A model generated the notes under the pieces. The model worked only from the letters and a program-made list of their open reading frames with translations. It was not told where the DNA came from and made no database searches. From NCBI RefSeq assembly GCF_027925025.1, contig NZ_AP027058.1, positions 1,054,001 through 1,118,000 of the forward strand: a stretch of DNA of 64,000 nucleotides, written 5' to 3'. The stretch's first letter is position 1. Every line of letters starts with the position of its first letter. The DNA comes from Limnohabitans sp. MORI2 (GTDB lineage: Bacteria > Pseudomonadota > Gammaproteobacteria > Burkholderiales > Burkholderiaceae_C). Below are positions 1 through 8,479 of this stretch, piece by piece. Made by a program: the position numbers and the translations under genes.

Positions 1-201
1 TGGGCGAAACCCATGGACCAACACAATGCGCACACCCATGCTTTGGATGAGCGCCAAGTCTTGTGCCAAGTTGGGCAGTTTGCCTGCGGCAATGGCCTCG
101 CCCGCGATGCCCACGACAAAGGTCTTGCCGCGATGCATGTGAATGTAGGGCGCGACCGAGCGAAACCAAGGCACAAAGGTGAAGTCAAAAACGGCAGACA
201 T
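1..201 (-). CDS. argA: N-acetylglutamate synthase, N-terminal 67 codons (cut by window edge)
   Basis: First step of arginine synthesis: acetylation of glutamate from acetyl-CoA in the cytoplasm. Only the N-terminal part of the amino-acid-kinase-like domain is inside the window. Reading leftward from ATG at 201 gives a protein opening with FVPWFRSVAPYIHMHRGKTF, then the AGEAI and LVHGFRP stretches typical of ArgA-type enzymes with an inactive kinase domain. The gene continues past base 1, so length and the C-terminal GNAT domain cannot be seen. It is divergent from hrpA across about 80 bases. The argA assignment rests on this N-terminal resemblance; an acetylglutamate kinase is less likely because its N-terminus differs. 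Confidence 0.8.
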   Translation of the reverse strand, partial: MSAVFDFTFVPWFRSVAPYIHMHRGKTFVVGIAGEAIAAGKLPNLAQDLALIQSMGVRIVLVHGFRP

Positions 202-280
202 ATCGACGGGTTGGCGGCTGGTTTGCTGCGGGTAAAGGGTTCGGCGCCCAAGGAGAAGGGCGGGCAGGGATAATTGCGAA

Positions 281-3200
281 TTGTCTATCAAGTTTGTGCC
301 CGTTTTGTCTTCGTCCGCTCCCTTCCAAATTGAATTTCCAGAATCGTTGCCCGTCTCGGCCAGACGTGAGGAAATCATGGCGGCCATGCAGGCGCACCAA
401 GTGGTCATCGTGTGTGGCGAAACGGGCTCGGGCAAAACCACGCAGCTGCCCAAGATGGCGCTGGCTTTGGGGCGGGGGCTAGGTCTTAACGCCAAGCCTG
501 GTCAGCGCAAGCAGATCATCGGCCACACCCAGCCCCGACGTATCGCTGCCAGCTCGGTGGCCAAGCGCATAGCCGAAGAACTCAAAACGCCGCTGGGCGA
601 GGTGGTTGGCTACAAGGTGCGCTTCCAAGACCGTTTGAGCAAAGACGCGTCGGTTAAGTTGATGACCGACGGCATTTTGCTGGCCGAGACGCAAACCGAC
701 CCGCTGCTCAAAGCGTACGACACCCTCATCATCGACGAGGCGCACGAGCGCAGCCTGAACATCGACTTCCTTCTGGGCTATTTGCGCGAAATCTTGCCGC
801 GCAGGCCTGACCTGAAAATCATCGTCACCTCGGCCACGATTGACGCAGATCGATTTGCCCAGCACTTTGCGTCAATGAGACCGGCGCAGGGCCGCCCCAA
901 GACGGGCTCAGCCCCCTCGGGGGGCAGCGACCCACACGAAGTGGGGGAGCGTGGGGGCATGGTGTTATGTCCAGCGCCGGTGCTCATGGTGTCGGGCCGC
1001 ACCTTTCCGGTGGAAATGCGCTACCGCCCATTTGAAGAAAAGCGCGACTACGACCTGAACAACGCCATAGCCGACGGCGTGGACGAGCTGTGGAGCAACC
1101 CCAGCCAGCAAGGCGACATCTTGGTGTTCTTACCGGGCGAGCGCGAAATTCGCGAAGCAGCAGACCACTTGCGTGCGCACCTGAGCCACAGCCCGGTGTT
1201 GCGTGGGACAGATGTGTTGCCGCTGTTTGCACGCCTGTCGCAAGCTGAGCAAGACCGCGTGTTTGACAGCCACAGTGGCCGCCGCATCGTGCTGGCCACC
1301 AACGTGGCCGAGACCTCGCTCACCGTGCCTGGCATTCGCTATGTGATTGATGCAGGCACGGCACGCGTCAAGCGCTACAGCTGGCGCAGCAAAGTGGAGC
1401 AGTTGATGGTCGAGCCCATCAGCCAAGCCGCAGCCAACCAACGCGCTGGCCGTTGCGGCCGTGTGGCCAACGGCATTTGCATCCGCTTGTACGACGAGGT
1501 GGATTTCAACGGCAGAACGAAATTTACCGACCCCGAAATTTTGCGTTCATCGTTGGCCGGTGTGATCTTGCGCATGAAGTCGCTTCACTTGGGCAACGTG
1601 GAACAGTTCCCGTTCCTCGAAGCGCCGCGCCCCAAAGCGATTGCCGATGGTTACCAGTTGCTCAGCGAACTCGGCGCGGTGGACGATGACAACGAACTCA
1701 CCAACGTGGGCCGCGAGTTGGCCAAGTTGCCGCTCGACCCCCGCGTGGGGCGCATGATTTTGGAAGCGCGTGAGCGCAACGCTTTGGACGAAGTGCTCAT
1801 CATCGCCTCGGCCCTGAGCGTGCAAGACGTGCGCGACCGCCCTTTGGAAGCGCAAGCCGCCGCTGACCAAGCACATGCCAAGTTTGATGACGACAAGAGT
1901 GAATTCAGCGGCTACCTCAACTTGTGGAAGTGGCTTGAAAACTCACGCGGTGGCAAGCCCCATGTGCCTGCGAGCATCAAGCACCAGTTGGCAGTTAAAC
2001 AGCCGCAAAGCCAACAAAAGTCTGGCAAGCCAGCGGTGGGTGTGACGGGGCACTCGGAACACAAACTGAGCAACCGCCAATACGAAGCCTTGTTGCGCCA
2101 AAACTTCATCAACGTGCGCCGCGTGCGCGAGTGGCGTGACACGCACACCCAGCTGCTGACGGTGGTGACCGAACACAAATGGCGCATCAACACTTTGCCC
2201 GCCAGCTACGAGCAATTGCACCTGTCGATGTTGGCGGGTTTGTTGGGCAACGTGGGTTGCAAGCTCGATGATGATGAGGCGTATTTGGGTGCGCGCGGCA
2301 TCAAGTTTTACCGCCACCCCGGCGCGCACTTGCGCAAAAAGCCTGGCCGTTGGCTGGTGGCGGCCGAGCTGGTGGAAACCACGCGCTTGTTTGGTCGAGG
2401 TTTGGCCAACATCGAGCCGCAATGGCTGGAGCAAGTGGGCGGCCATCTGCTGAAAAAACAATTGCTCGACCCGCATTGGGAAAAGAAAGCCGGCGAGGTC
2501 AAAGCGCTGGAACGCGCCACGCTGTACGGCTTGGTGGTCTACAACGGTCGCCGTGTGAGCTACAGCAAAGTCGACCCCTCGGGGGCTCGTGAAATTTTCA
2601 TTCGTGAAGCGCTGGTAGCGGGCGAGCTAGACACCAAGCTGCCGTTCCTCGCAGCCAACCAAAAGCTCATTGCGCAAGTGGAAGAGCTAGAGCACAAATC
2701 GCGCCGCCAAGACGTGTTGGTGGACGACGCGCTGATCTATGCGTTTTACGACCAGCAGTTGCCCGCCGATGTGTGCAGCTTGGTCACGCTGGAGCATTGG
2801 TACCGCGATGAAGTGAAACGCCAGCCCAAGCTTTTGTGCCTGAGCCGCGACGAGCTGATGCGCCACCAAGCGGCGGGCATCACCACGCAAGCGTTTCCCA
2901 AAACATTGCGCATGGGCGGTGTGGACTGCACGGCTGACTACTTGCACGAACCTGGCGACGCCAAAGACGGCCTGACCGTGACCGTGCCACTCTTTGTGTT
3001 GAACCAAGTGAGCGAAGAACGCGCTGAGTGGTTGGTACCCGGCATGCTCAATCAAAAAGTGCATGCGCTGCTGAAAACGCTGCATCAAAAACCGCGTTCA
3101 CGACTCGTGCCATTGCCTGAAAGCGCGGCGCGTTTGACGGAGGCTTTGAGTGCGACTGAGGTGTTTGGCGCGGGTTCGTTGACGGATGCGCTGTTGAAGC

Positions 3201-4399
3201 TGGTGCGTGCTGAAACGCAGCTGGACATCAAGCGTGCGGACTTCAAGCTGGATATGTTGCAGCCGCATTTGTTCATGAACTTTCGCGTGGTGGATGAGCA
3301 TGGGCGGCAGTTGGGGCATGGGCGCAATTTGGGTGCGCTGAAGGCTGAGTTGGGAAGTCAGGCTCGGGGGGCGTTTCAGGCTTTGGCTGCGTTGAAAGGT
3401 GTGGGGTCGCTTTCTGTTGCTGGCGTTGACGGTGCTGCGGCGTCGAACGATGCGGGGCAGCGGGCTCCTCATGCTTTACAGAAATCGTCACCCGCTGCCC
3501 CGCATCGCTCAACGCCTTCTGGTGGTGGTTCTGCCGCTTCTGCGCCTGCGGACCAGCGTTACACCAGCTGGTCCTTTGGTGAACTGCCTGAGCTCATGGA
3601 AATCACCAAAGGCAAACAAACCCTCATTGGTTTTCCTGCGCTGGTGGATGTGGGCGATGCTGTGTGCATTGAAGTGTTTGACGAGCCTGAGGTGGCCGCC
3701 ACCAAACACCGTGCGGGCTTGCGTCGTTTGTTTGCCATTCAAATCAAAGACGCGCTCAAGTACCTTGAGAAGAACTTGCCTGACTTGCAAAAAATGTCGG
3801 TGGCGTACATGAGCTTGGGCACCTCGGACGAGCTCAAGCAGCAAATATTGGATGTGGCTTTGGACCGCGCGTTCTTGCTTGACCCATTGCCCACGAGCGA
3901 GGCCGATTTCAAACGCCGCCTTGACGAAGGCCGTGGCCGACTGACATTGATTGCCAATGAAGTGGCCCGCTTGGCAGGCACTGTGCTGACCGAATTTGCA
4001 GCGGCCAGCCGCAAAGTGAAAGACACCAAAATCAGCCCCGATAGCGTGGCCGATGCTGCGCAACAGCTGCAACGCTTGGTGGGCAAACGCTTCATCGCCG
4101 ACACGCCCTACACGCAGCTGCAGCACTTTGCGCGTTACCTCAAAGCCGTGGTGCTTCGTCTAGACAAACTGAGAGCCGATGCCGCACGCGACGCCACCAA
4201 ACTGGCCGAACTCAAACCGCTGGAGCAAAAGTATTGGCGCCTCGTGGCAGAGCGCAAAGGCGTGACCGATGCGCGCATGCAAGAGTTCAGGTGGCTAATC
4301 GAAGAGCTGCGCGTGAGCTTCTTCGCGCAAGAGCTGCGCACGCCGCAGCCGGTGAGTGTGAAGCGGCTGGATAAGGCTTGGCAGCAGCTGAGTTACTGA
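281..4399 (+). CDS. hrpA: ATP-dependent RNA helicase HrpA (DEAH box)
   Basis: Cytoplasmic 3'-5' RNA helicase of the DEAH/RHA family, linked to mRNA processing and ribosome rescue. Walker A GETGSGKTT is at residues 46-54, DEAH near 152-155 and SATID near 185; the Q-x-x-GRxGR helicase motif follows (QRAGRCGR), then the ratchet and OB regions and the long HrpA-specific C-terminal region. At 1372 aa it is slightly longer than E. coli HrpA (1300). I use TTG at 281 because the preceding aggag is a good ribosome site and the family-conserved FPESLPVSARR lies upstream of the next ATG (377). Two proline/glycine/serine-rich insertions stand out: residues about 203-230, encoded by a palindromic repeat element, and about 1045-1085 before the C-terminal domain. 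Neither touches a catalytic motif. Confidence 0.95.
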   Translation: MSIKFVPVLSSSAPFQIEFPESLPVSARREEIMAAMQAHQVVIVCGETGSGKTTQLPKMALALGRGLGLNAKPGQRKQIIGHTQPRRIAASSVAKRIAEELKTPLGEVVGYKVRFQDRLSKDASVKLMTDGILLAETQTDPLLKAYDTLIIDEAHERSLNIDFLLGYLREILPRRPDLKIIVTSATIDADRFAQHFASMRPAQGRPKTGSAPSGGSDPHEVGERGGMVLCPAPVLMVSGRTFPVEMRYRPFEEKRDYDLNNAIADGVDELWSNPSQQGDILVFLPGEREIREAADHLRAHLSHSPVLRGTDVLPLFARLSQAEQDRVFDSHSGRRIVLATNVAETSLTVPGIRYVIDAGTARVKRYSWRSKVEQLMVEPISQAAANQRAGRCGRVANGICIRLYDEVDFNGRTKFTDPEILRSSLAGVILRMKSLHLGNVEQFPFLEAPRPKAIADGYQLLSELGAVDDDNELTNVGRELAKLPLDPRVGRMILEARERNALDEVLIIASALSVQDVRDRPLEAQAAADQAHAKFDDDKSEFSGYLNLWKWLENSRGGKPHVPASIKHQLAVKQPQSQQKSGKPAVGVTGHSEHKLSNRQYEALLRQNFINVRRVREWRDTHTQLLTVVTEHKWRINTLPASYEQLHLSMLAGLLGNVGCKLDDDEAYLGARGIKFYRHPGAHLRKKPGRWLVAAELVETTRLFGRGLANIEPQWLEQVGGHLLKKQLLDPHWEKKAGEVKALERATLYGLVVYNGRRVSYSKVDPSGAREIFIREALVAGELDTKLPFLAANQKLIAQVEELEHKSRRQDVLVDDALIYAFYDQQLPADVCSLVTLEHWYRDEVKRQPKLLCLSRDELMRHQAAGITTQAFPKTLRMGGVDCTADYLHEPGDAKDGLTVTVPLFVLNQVSEERAEWLVPGMLNQKVHALLKTLHQKPRSRLVPLPESAARLTEALSATEVFGAGSLTDALLKLVRAETQLDIKRADFKLDMLQPHLFMNFRVVDEHGRQLGHGRNLGALKAELGSQARGAFQALAALKGVGSLSVAGVDGAAASNDAGQRAPHALQKSSPAAPHRSTPSGGGSAASAPADQRYTSWSFGELPELMEITKGKQTLIGFPALVDVGDAVCIEVFDEPEVAATKHRAGLRRLFAIQIKDALKYLEKNLPDLQKMSVAYMSLGTSDELKQQILDVALDRAFLLDPLPTSEADFKRRLDEGRGRLTLIANEVARLAGTVLTEFAAASRKVKDTKISPDSVADAAQQLQRLVGKRFIADTPYTQLQHFARYLKAVVLRLDKLRADAARDATKLAELKPLEQKYWRLVAERKGVTDARMQEFRWLIEELRVSFFAQELRTPQPVSVKRLDKAWQQLSY
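892..960. repeat. GC-rich palindromic repeat element inserted in frame in hrpA
   Basis: This stretch holds two adjacent perfect inverted repeats: gccccc-tcg-gggggc (911-925) and cccac-acgaa-gtggg (931-945), followed by gagcgtgggggc. From memory this resembles the short 'PSGGSDP..EVGERGG' palindromic element found many times between genes in Comamonadaceae genomes. Here it is translated within HrpA, between the SATID motif and the segment FPVEMRYRP, without breaking the frame. I see no second full copy in this window, so its repeated nature is an inference from family knowledge. Confidence 0.6.
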
Positions 4400-4469
4400 A
4401 CCCGCGTGAAGCCCTTTCGGGTACTAGGGGAATTCACTGATAAGCCCTGACGTGCAAAGCTCTCACAAT

Positions 4470-4491
4470 CCTATGCAAACCAATACATAGG
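4470..4491 (+). promoter_or_regulatory. Inverted repeat covering the ribosome site of the aldehyde oxidoreductase operon
   Basis: cctatg (4470-4475) and catagg (4486-4491) form a perfect 6-bp inverted repeat with a 10-base loop. The right arm runs into the Shine-Dalgarno aggag (4489-4493), 6 bases before the ATG at 4500. In RNA it could hide the ribosome site, or in DNA it could bind a dimeric regulator. No clear -35/-10 pair is visible in 4400-4499. Confidence 0.35.
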
Positions 4492-4499
4492 AGACTGGG

Positions 4500-4976
4500 A
4501 TGCAAAAAGTTTTGCACATCAATCCGGATAAATGCACAGGATGCATGCAGTGCGAGATGGCGTGTTCGTTTGAGAACTACGGCACCTTTGCCACAGCCAA
4601 GTCGCGCATCAAAGTGTTTGACTTCCACCACACCGGCAAAAAAGTGCCTTACACCTGCACCCAGTGTGACGAGGCATGGTGCCAACACGCATGTCCTGTT
4701 GAGGCGATCACGGTTGACAAAGTGACGGGCGCCAAGGTGGTGAGCGAATCGACCTGTGTCGGTTGCAAGGTGTGCACGATTGCTTGCCCCTTCGGAACAG
4801 TCAATTACGTGCAGGAAACCGGCAAGGTGCAAAAGTGCGATTTGTGCGGTGGCGACCCTGCTTGTGCATCGGCTTGCCCCACAGGCGCGATCACCTTCAT
4901 TGACGCAAATTGGACAGGTTTGGACCGCATGAAACAGTGGGCGGACAAACTGGGCAATCAACCTTCTGCAGCTTGA
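4500..4976 (+). CDS. aorA: Aldehyde oxidoreductase, four-cluster ferredoxin subunit (AorA-like)
   Basis: Polyferredoxin of the DmsB/HycB type, 158 aa, with no signal peptide, so cytoplasmic. Sixteen cysteines fall in four clusters: CTGCMQCEMAC (12-22), CTQCDEAWCQHAC, CVGCKVCTIAC and CDLCGGDPACASAC, each followed by a Pro-containing turn, consistent with four [4Fe-4S] centres. In the Aromatoleum-type tungsten aldehyde oxidoreductase a protein of this kind passes electrons between the catalytic and FAD subunits. The next gene starts 15 bases after its stop, and the order AorA-AorB-AorC matches that enzyme. The role is inferred from operon context; the fold call is secure. Good SD (aggag) before ATG 4500. 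Confidence 0.88.
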   Translation: MQKVLHINPDKCTGCMQCEMACSFENYGTFATAKSRIKVFDFHHTGKKVPYTCTQCDEAWCQHACPVEAITVDKVTGAKVVSESTCVGCKVCTIACPFGTVNYVQETGKVQKCDLCGGDPACASACPTGAITFIDANWTGLDRMKQWADKLGNQPSAA

Positions 4977-4991
4977 TCGAGGAGAACACAC

Positions 4992-6839
4992 ATGTCATGG
5001 GCTGGAAAAATTCTTCGCGTCAATCTGACGGCAGGTACCGTCAAATCTGAACCTCTCAATATGCAATGGGCACGCGACTATCTGGGGTCTCGTGGTTTGG
5101 GGTCAAAGTACCTCACCAGCGAAATCGATCCCAAGGTTGATCCGCTGTCACCCGAGAACAAAATCATCTGGGCCACAGGCCCACTCACAGGCACGATGGC
5201 GTCTACAGGTGGACGCTACACAGTCATCACCAAAGGTCCGCTCACAGGGGCCATTGCTTGCTCAAACTCCGGTGGTTACTGGGGGGCTGAGCTGAAAATG
5301 GCTGGCTGGGATATGGTGATTTTTGAAGGTAAATCGGCCAAGCCGGTTTATCTGTACATCAACGACGACCATGCCGAGTTACGCGATGCTTCAGACCTAT
5401 GGGGTCAAAGCGTATGGAAGACCGAAGAAAAGCTCAAGCAAATGCACCAAGACCCACTCTTGCGCATTTCAAGCATTGGCAAGTCTGGCGAGAACGGTGT
5501 GCTTTACGCTGCAGTGGTGAACGATTTGCACCGCGCCGCCGGCCGCTCTGGCGTAGGTACGGTGATGGGTAGCAAAAACCTCAAGGCCATCGCGGTGCGC
5601 GGCACGTTGGGTGTTGGCAATGTGCGTGACCCCAAAGCTTTTATGGTGGCCACACAGGCAGCCAAAAAAGTGTTGGCCGAGAACGGTGTGACGGGCCAAG
5701 GTTTGCCCACGTTTGGCACGCAGGTGTTGATGAACGTCATCAACGAAGTGGGCGCTTTGCCCACACGCAACCACCGTGATGTGCAGTTTGAAGGTGCCAA
5801 AGACATTTCGGCTGAAGCCATGGCCACGCCCCGCGCGACCGATGGCAAGAAGCATTTGGTGACTAATCAAGCTTGCTTTGGTTGCACGATTGCGTGTGGC
5901 CGTATCAGCAAGATTGACGAGACCCATTTCTCCGTGCAAAACAAGCCCGAGTACTGGGGCGCATCAGGCGGCTTGGAATACGAAGCGGCTTGGGCGTTGG
6001 GTGCCGCCAATGGCGTGAATGACCTCGAAGCTCTGCAATACGCCAACCTGATTTGTAACGAAGAAGGCATGGACCCTATCAGCTTTGGTGCCACCATTGG
6101 TGCGGTGATGGAGTTGTATGAAATGGGTGTGTTGACCAAAGAGCAAATTGGCACCGAGGCACCTTTCGGTTCAGCCAAAGCCCTGTGCGAATTGGCCGAT
6201 ATGACGGCACGCGGTATTGGTTTTGGTAAAGAGATTGGCTTGGGTTCTAAGCGCCTCACAGCCAAATATGGTCACCCCGATTTGTCGATGAGTGTGAAAG
6301 GCCAAGAGTTTCCTGCCTACGATGGCCGTGTGATTCAAGGCATTGGCTTGGCCTACGCCACATCTAACCGTGGTGCTTGCCACTTGCGTGGCTACACCAT
6401 CGCGTCTGAAGTGTTGGGTATTCCCGTGAAGACAGAGCCCACCGAGCATGAAGGCAAACCAGAATTGGTCAAAGCTTTCCAAGATGCTACGGCGGCGTTT
6501 GACTCAGCTGGCGTGTGCATCTTCACTAGCTTTGCTTGGACTTTGGCCGATGTGGCTCCGCAAGTGCAAGCGGCTTGCGGTGAAGAGTTCACGATGGAAC
6601 ACCTCAACCACATTGGTGAGCGCATTTGGAACATGGAGCGAGAGTTCAACAACGCGGCAGGCTTTACCAAGGCGGATGACTCCTTGCCCAAGCGCTTGCT
6701 CACCGAGGCTGCTAAAACTGGTCCCGGCAAAGGCATTGTCAGCAAGCTGCCTGAGATGCTGCCCAAGTACTATGCTGCGCGCGGTTGGGATAGCGAAGGC
6801 CGCCCCACATCGGACACCAAGAAACGTTTGGGTTTGTAA
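4992..6839 (+). CDS. aorB: Tungsten/molybdenum aldehyde:acceptor oxidoreductase catalytic subunit
   Basis: Oxidises aldehydes to carboxylic acids with a bis-pyranopterin W (or Mo) cofactor and one [4Fe-4S] cluster. The protein is 615 aa, the normal size of the AOR family. The N-terminal domain shows the family start (GKILRVNL), GGRYTVITKGPLTG and AGRSGVGTVMGSKNLKA. Cluster ligands are C295, C298 and C302 (CFGCTIAC) plus C509 in DSAGVC, spaced as in Pyrococcus AOR. A cytoplasmic location follows from the lack of a leader. It sits between the ferredoxin and FAD subunit genes (15-base and 12-base gaps), so it should form an AorABC complex able to use NAD. Substrate cannot be told from sequence; whether W or Mo is used is also open, and no tungstate transporter gene is in the window. 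Confidence 0.93.
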   Translation: MSWAGKILRVNLTAGTVKSEPLNMQWARDYLGSRGLGSKYLTSEIDPKVDPLSPENKIIWATGPLTGTMASTGGRYTVITKGPLTGAIACSNSGGYWGAELKMAGWDMVIFEGKSAKPVYLYINDDHAELRDASDLWGQSVWKTEEKLKQMHQDPLLRISSIGKSGENGVLYAAVVNDLHRAAGRSGVGTVMGSKNLKAIAVRGTLGVGNVRDPKAFMVATQAAKKVLAENGVTGQGLPTFGTQVLMNVINEVGALPTRNHRDVQFEGAKDISAEAMATPRATDGKKHLVTNQACFGCTIACGRISKIDETHFSVQNKPEYWGASGGLEYEAAWALGAANGVNDLEALQYANLICNEEGMDPISFGATIGAVMELYEMGVLTKEQIGTEAPFGSAKALCELADMTARGIGFGKEIGLGSKRLTAKYGHPDLSMSVKGQEFPAYDGRVIQGIGLAYATSNRGACHLRGYTIASEVLGIPVKTEPTEHEGKPELVKAFQDATAAFDSAGVCIFTSFAWTLADVAPQVQAACGEEFTMEHLNHIGERIWNMEREFNNAAGFTKADDSLPKRLLTEAAKTGPGKGIVSKLPEMLPKYYAARGWDSEGRPTSDTKKRLGL

Positions 6840-6851
6840 GGGATACACGCC

Positions 6852-8195
6852 ATGCGCCAGCACGTTATTTTGGGAGCCGGCCCAGCGGGCGTGATTGCAG
6901 CGGAAACGCTGCGCAAACACGCTCCGCAAGACCGCATCATCGTGGTGGGGGACGAGCACGAGCCACCGTACTCGCGCATGGCCATTCCTTACTTGCTGAT
7001 CGGCAATGTCGATGAGCGTGGCACTTACCTACGCAAGTCGGATGACCACTTTGCGCAATTGCGCGTTGAGCTGGTGCGTGCGCGTGCCCAATCGGTGAAC
7101 CCTACAAAAAAAGAAGTGGTGTTGGACAACGGGCAAACCTTGGCGTTTGATTGTTTGTTGATTGCGACGGGTTCTAAGCCTGTGCAACCGCCCATTCCTG
7201 GGATTGACAGCCCGCAGGTACATACCTGCTGGACGCTGGATGACGCGCGCGCCATTCAGCAACTGGCCAAGCCGGGTGCACGCGTGTTGCAAATGGGTGC
7301 TGGCTTTATTGGTTGCATCATCATGGAAGCCTTGGCGACGCGTGGCGTCAAGCTGAGCGTGGTGGAAATGGGCGACCGCATGGTGCCTCGCATGATGGGT
7401 CCTGTGGCGGGCGGCATGATTCGCGATTGGTGCGAGACCAAAGGCGTGCAGGTGTTCACAGGAGCGAAGGTAGAGGCCATTGTGCCTACGCAGGATGCAC
7501 CTACGGGCGTGCTGTCTAAGCTGGCACAAACGGTGGGTTTGGGGGATCCTCCGACGGATGCGCCTTTGCGGGTGCGTTTGTCTAACGGTCAAAAAATCGA
7601 AGCTGATTTGGTCATCAGTGCCACGGGTGTCAAACCGAATATCGCTTTCCTCAAAGACTCCGGCATCACTTGCTTGCAGGGCGTGCTGACCGATGAGCGT
7701 TTGCAAACCAATGTGCCTGGCATTTATGCGGCAGGTGATTGCGCCGAGGCCTATGACAAGGTCAGTGGGACCACCATCGTGAGCGCCATTCAACCCAACG
7801 CTGCAGAGCAAGCCCGTGTGGCTGCACTCAATATGGTGGGGCAACACACGGAGCTCAAGGGTGTGACACAAATCAACGTGTTGGACACTTTGGGCTTGAT
7901 CTCTACGAGTTTTGGTCACTGGCAAGGCGTGCCCGGTGGCGAACACGTTGCTTTGACAGCGGATGGCAAGCATCTGAGCTTGCAATTCAGTGGCGATGTG
8001 ATGGTGGGTTGCAACAGTGTGGGCTGGACTGAGCATGTGGGCGTGATGCGCGGCTTGGTAGAAGGGCGCATTCACTTGGGTGAGTGGAAAGACAAACTCT
8101 TGCTTGATCCCACTTTGTTGGTTGAGGCTTACCTTGCATGTGCGCAAGGACAAGGTCACTGGCATGGCGCGAACGATACGCGCCGCCGCGCATAA
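6852..8195 (+). CDS. aorC: Aldehyde oxidoreductase FAD/NAD(P)-binding subunit (AorC-like)
   Basis: Pyridine-nucleotide disulfide oxidoreductase fold, 447 aa. An FAD dinucleotide motif (GAGPAGV) opens the protein, an NAD motif (GAGFIG) lies near residues 149-154, and AAGDCAE near 295 is the second FAD contact. The C-terminal region ends with a poorly conserved tail rich in Gln, His and Arg. As third gene of the operon it would transfer electrons from the ferredoxin subunit to NAD(P)+. Family relatives include nitrite reductase NirB N-termini and rubredoxin reductases, so without context the function would be uncertain; the neighbours make the AOR assignment likely. Start ATG 6852 follows gggatac with weak SD. 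Confidence 0.85.
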   Translation: MRQHVILGAGPAGVIAAETLRKHAPQDRIIVVGDEHEPPYSRMAIPYLLIGNVDERGTYLRKSDDHFAQLRVELVRARAQSVNPTKKEVVLDNGQTLAFDCLLIATGSKPVQPPIPGIDSPQVHTCWTLDDARAIQQLAKPGARVLQMGAGFIGCIIMEALATRGVKLSVVEMGDRMVPRMMGPVAGGMIRDWCETKGVQVFTGAKVEAIVPTQDAPTGVLSKLAQTVGLGDPPTDAPLRVRLSNGQKIEADLVISATGVKPNIAFLKDSGITCLQGVLTDERLQTNVPGIYAAGDCAEAYDKVSGTTIVSAIQPNAAEQARVAALNMVGQHTELKGVTQINVLDTLGLISTSFGHWQGVPGGEHVALTADGKHLSLQFSGDVMVGCNSVGWTEHVGVMRGLVEGRIHLGEWKDKLLLDPTLLVEAYLACAQGQGHWHGANDTRRRA

Positions 8196-8205
8196 TGCGC
8201 GTGCT

Positions 8206-8460
8206 ATGCGAATCACACTCAAACTCTTTGCCACCCTGACCGACTATTTGCCAGCGCACGCGCGTGTGGGCAACCAGATGGAGTTGGAGGTGGCTGAGAC
8301 CGATACGATCCTCGATATCTTGGCGCCTTTTGCTTTGCCGCCCCAGCTGGTGCATTTGGTCTTGGTCAATGGCCACTACATTGCCCCAGAAGTTCGTGGC
8401 AGCACTTGCTTGAAAGAGGCCGACGCCTTGGCAATTTGGCCGCCCATTGCAGGCGGCTAG
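8206..8460 (+). CDS. MoaD/ThiS-like sulfur carrier of the aldehyde oxidoreductase operon
   Basis: Ubiquitin-fold protein of 84 aa ending in Gly-Gly (PPIAGG), the tail that is adenylated and thiocarboxylated in MoaD and ThiS. It starts at ATG 8206, ten bases after the aorC stop; upstream in-frame codons overlap aorC and are not needed. MoaD gives the dithiolene sulfurs of molybdopterin, and W enzymes use the same pterin, so a dedicated carrier inside an AOR operon fits cofactor assembly. A similar small gene is known in the aor operon of Aromatoleum (from memory). No MoaE or MoeB partner is in the window. Confidence 0.8.
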   Translation: MRITLKLFATLTDYLPAHARVGNQMELEVAETDTILDILAPFALPPQLVHLVLVNGHYIAPEVRGSTCLKEADALAIWPPIAGG

Positions 8461-8479
8461 TTCATCTCATTCACACAAG

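Noticed and set aside
4400..4424. Terminator after hrpA (acccg..cgggt)
   Set aside because: Only 5 bp of stem, 13-base loop and no T run.
7029..8234. 401-codon minus-strand frame opposite aorC
   Set aside because: Low-complexity His/Arg/Gln composition, no domain, fully opposite a well-supported FAD protein.
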